This document shows, one piece after another, positions 63,477-64,000 of a stretch of 64,000 bases of DNA. The notes under the pieces were generated by a model that was not told where the DNA came from, ran no database searches, and saw only the letters and a list, made by a program, of their open reading frames with translations. The position numbers were made by a program, and so were the translations under genes. Position 1 is the first letter of the stretch. Every line of letters begins with the position of its first letter. The DNA lies in NCBI RefSeq assembly GCF_023206395.1, contig NZ_CP066149.1:1488001-1552000 (forward strand). The letters are read 5' to 3'. Source of the stretch: Vibrio sp. ED004. Lineage in GTDB: Bacteria; Pseudomonadota; Gammaproteobacteria; Enterobacterales; Vibrionaceae.

Positions 63477-64000
63477 ATGCCACACTCCAACCACTTTGAT
63501 GTAATCGTAATTGGTAGTGGCCCCGGAGGCGAAGGGGCAGCGATGGGATTAACCAAAGCCGGGTTGAACGTTGCAATCATTGAAAAAGAGAGCAGCGTTG
63601 GTGGTGGTTGTACCCACTGGGGAACCATTCCTTCCAAAGCACTGCGTCATGCCGTAAGCCGTATTATTGAATTCAATAACAACCCACTATTTTGTCAGAA
63701 CAACAAAAGTATTCACTCGACGTTCTCTAACATCTTGGGGCACGCGAAATCAGTCATCGATAAACAGACTCGACTACGACAAGGCTTTTATGATCGCAAC
63801 CAATGCACACTAGTATTTGGTACTGCACGCTTTATTGATACCAACACTGTCTCAGTAATGCAAAGCGATGGCACTGAAGAACATTACAGTGCCGACAAAT
63901 TTGTTATCGCGACAGGCTCTCGCCCATATCAACCAGACAACGTGGACTTCCTGCACGAGCGTGTTTACGACAGTGACTCGATTCTTTCTCTTAAACACGA
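63477..64000 (+). CDS. sthA: Soluble pyridine nucleotide transhydrogenase (partial, 5' part)
   Basis: FAD enzyme that moves reducing power between NADPH and NAD+. Cut by the window end after about 174 codons. [20 protein letters not shown] (residues 9-28) is the FAD-binding motif; [17 protein letters not shown] (about 42-58) has Cys then Thr where dihydrolipoamide dehydrogenases have CxxxxC, which is diagnostic of Sth[12 protein letters not shown] follows. AAGGAAG precedes the ATG. sthA-fabR-yijD-trmA order matches E. coli. Confidence 0.95.
   Translation, partial: MPHSNHFDVIVIGSGPGGEGAAMGLTKAGLNVAIIEKESSVGGGCTHWGTIPSKALRHAVSRIIEFNNNPLFCQNNKSIHSTFSNILGHAKSVIDKQTRLRQGFYDRNQCTLVFGTARFIDTNTVSVMQSDGTEEHYSADKFVIATGSRPYQPDNVDFLHERVYDSDSILSLKH

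Overview
The window is a stretch of a gammaproteobacterial main chromosome, almost certainly a Vibrio (probably near the Splendidus clade; that placement is inference from protein sequences and gene order, without a database search). Nearly everything is core genome. From 20 kb onward the order closely follows the block around 89-91 min of the E. coli map: purHD, hupA with its yjaH- and yjaG-type neighbours, hemE-nudC-rsd, rpoCB-rplLJAK-nusG-secE, tuf with four tRNA genes, coaA, birA-murB, an rRNA operon, murI, btuB, trmA, yijD-fabR and sthA.

Layout. 0-11 kb: fumC, a large SSS-transporter/histidine-kinase hybrid (CrbS type), an HcaT-like MFS permease, a cNMP-binding/CBS/DUF294 protein, a DnaQ-like exonuclease and acs. 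This looks like an acetate-switch locus, with the sensor and its expected target acs close together. 11.3-12.6 kb: a degenerate ISL3-family insertion sequence (copy 1). 12.8-21.8 kb: aroQ-accB-accC, prmA, dusB-fis, a ZntR-type regulator, purH, an ERIC-like palindromic repeat and purD. 21.9-26.6 kb: a DUF1481 lipoprotein, hupA, a CNNM/CBS membrane protein, yjaG, a 2-hydroxyacid dehydrogenase and a uracil-DNA-glycosylase-family protein. 26.7-28.0 kb: a second, nearly identical ISL3 copy. 28.0-31 kb: hemE, a candidate small RNA, nudC and rsd. 31-45 kb: the transcription/translation block rpoC, rpoB, rplL, rplJ, rplA, rplK, nusG, secE, tuf and tRNA Thr-Gly-Tyr-Thr, all on the minus strand. 45-50 kb: coaA, birA, murB, a GNAT protein and pssA. 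50-56.5 kb: an rRNA operon on the minus strand (16S, 23S, 5S, tRNA-Asp) with decayed terminator/tRNA remnants beyond its end. 56.7-64 kb: a membrane-anchored RRM protein, murI, a Dph6-like PP-loop protein, btuB under a cobalamin riboswitch, trmA, yijD, fabR and the start of sthA.

Main points for a second look. (1) Both ISL3 copies sit exactly in the T-tract of an intrinsic terminator (acs and hemE), each with a perfect 8-bp target duplication, and both carry the same in-frame TGA. (2) A plus-strand terminator with no gene ahead of it lies between hemE and nudC; with a hairpin and promoter-like boxes upstream it resembles a small RNA gene. (3) A Dph6-like ATP pyrophosphatase of unknown bacterial role lies directly behind the riboswitch-controlled btuB. 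(4) The acs/crbS locus carries two uncharacterised companions, a DUF294 putative nucleotidyltransferase and a DEDDh exonuclease. No CRISPR array, prophage, integron or obvious foreign island is visible.
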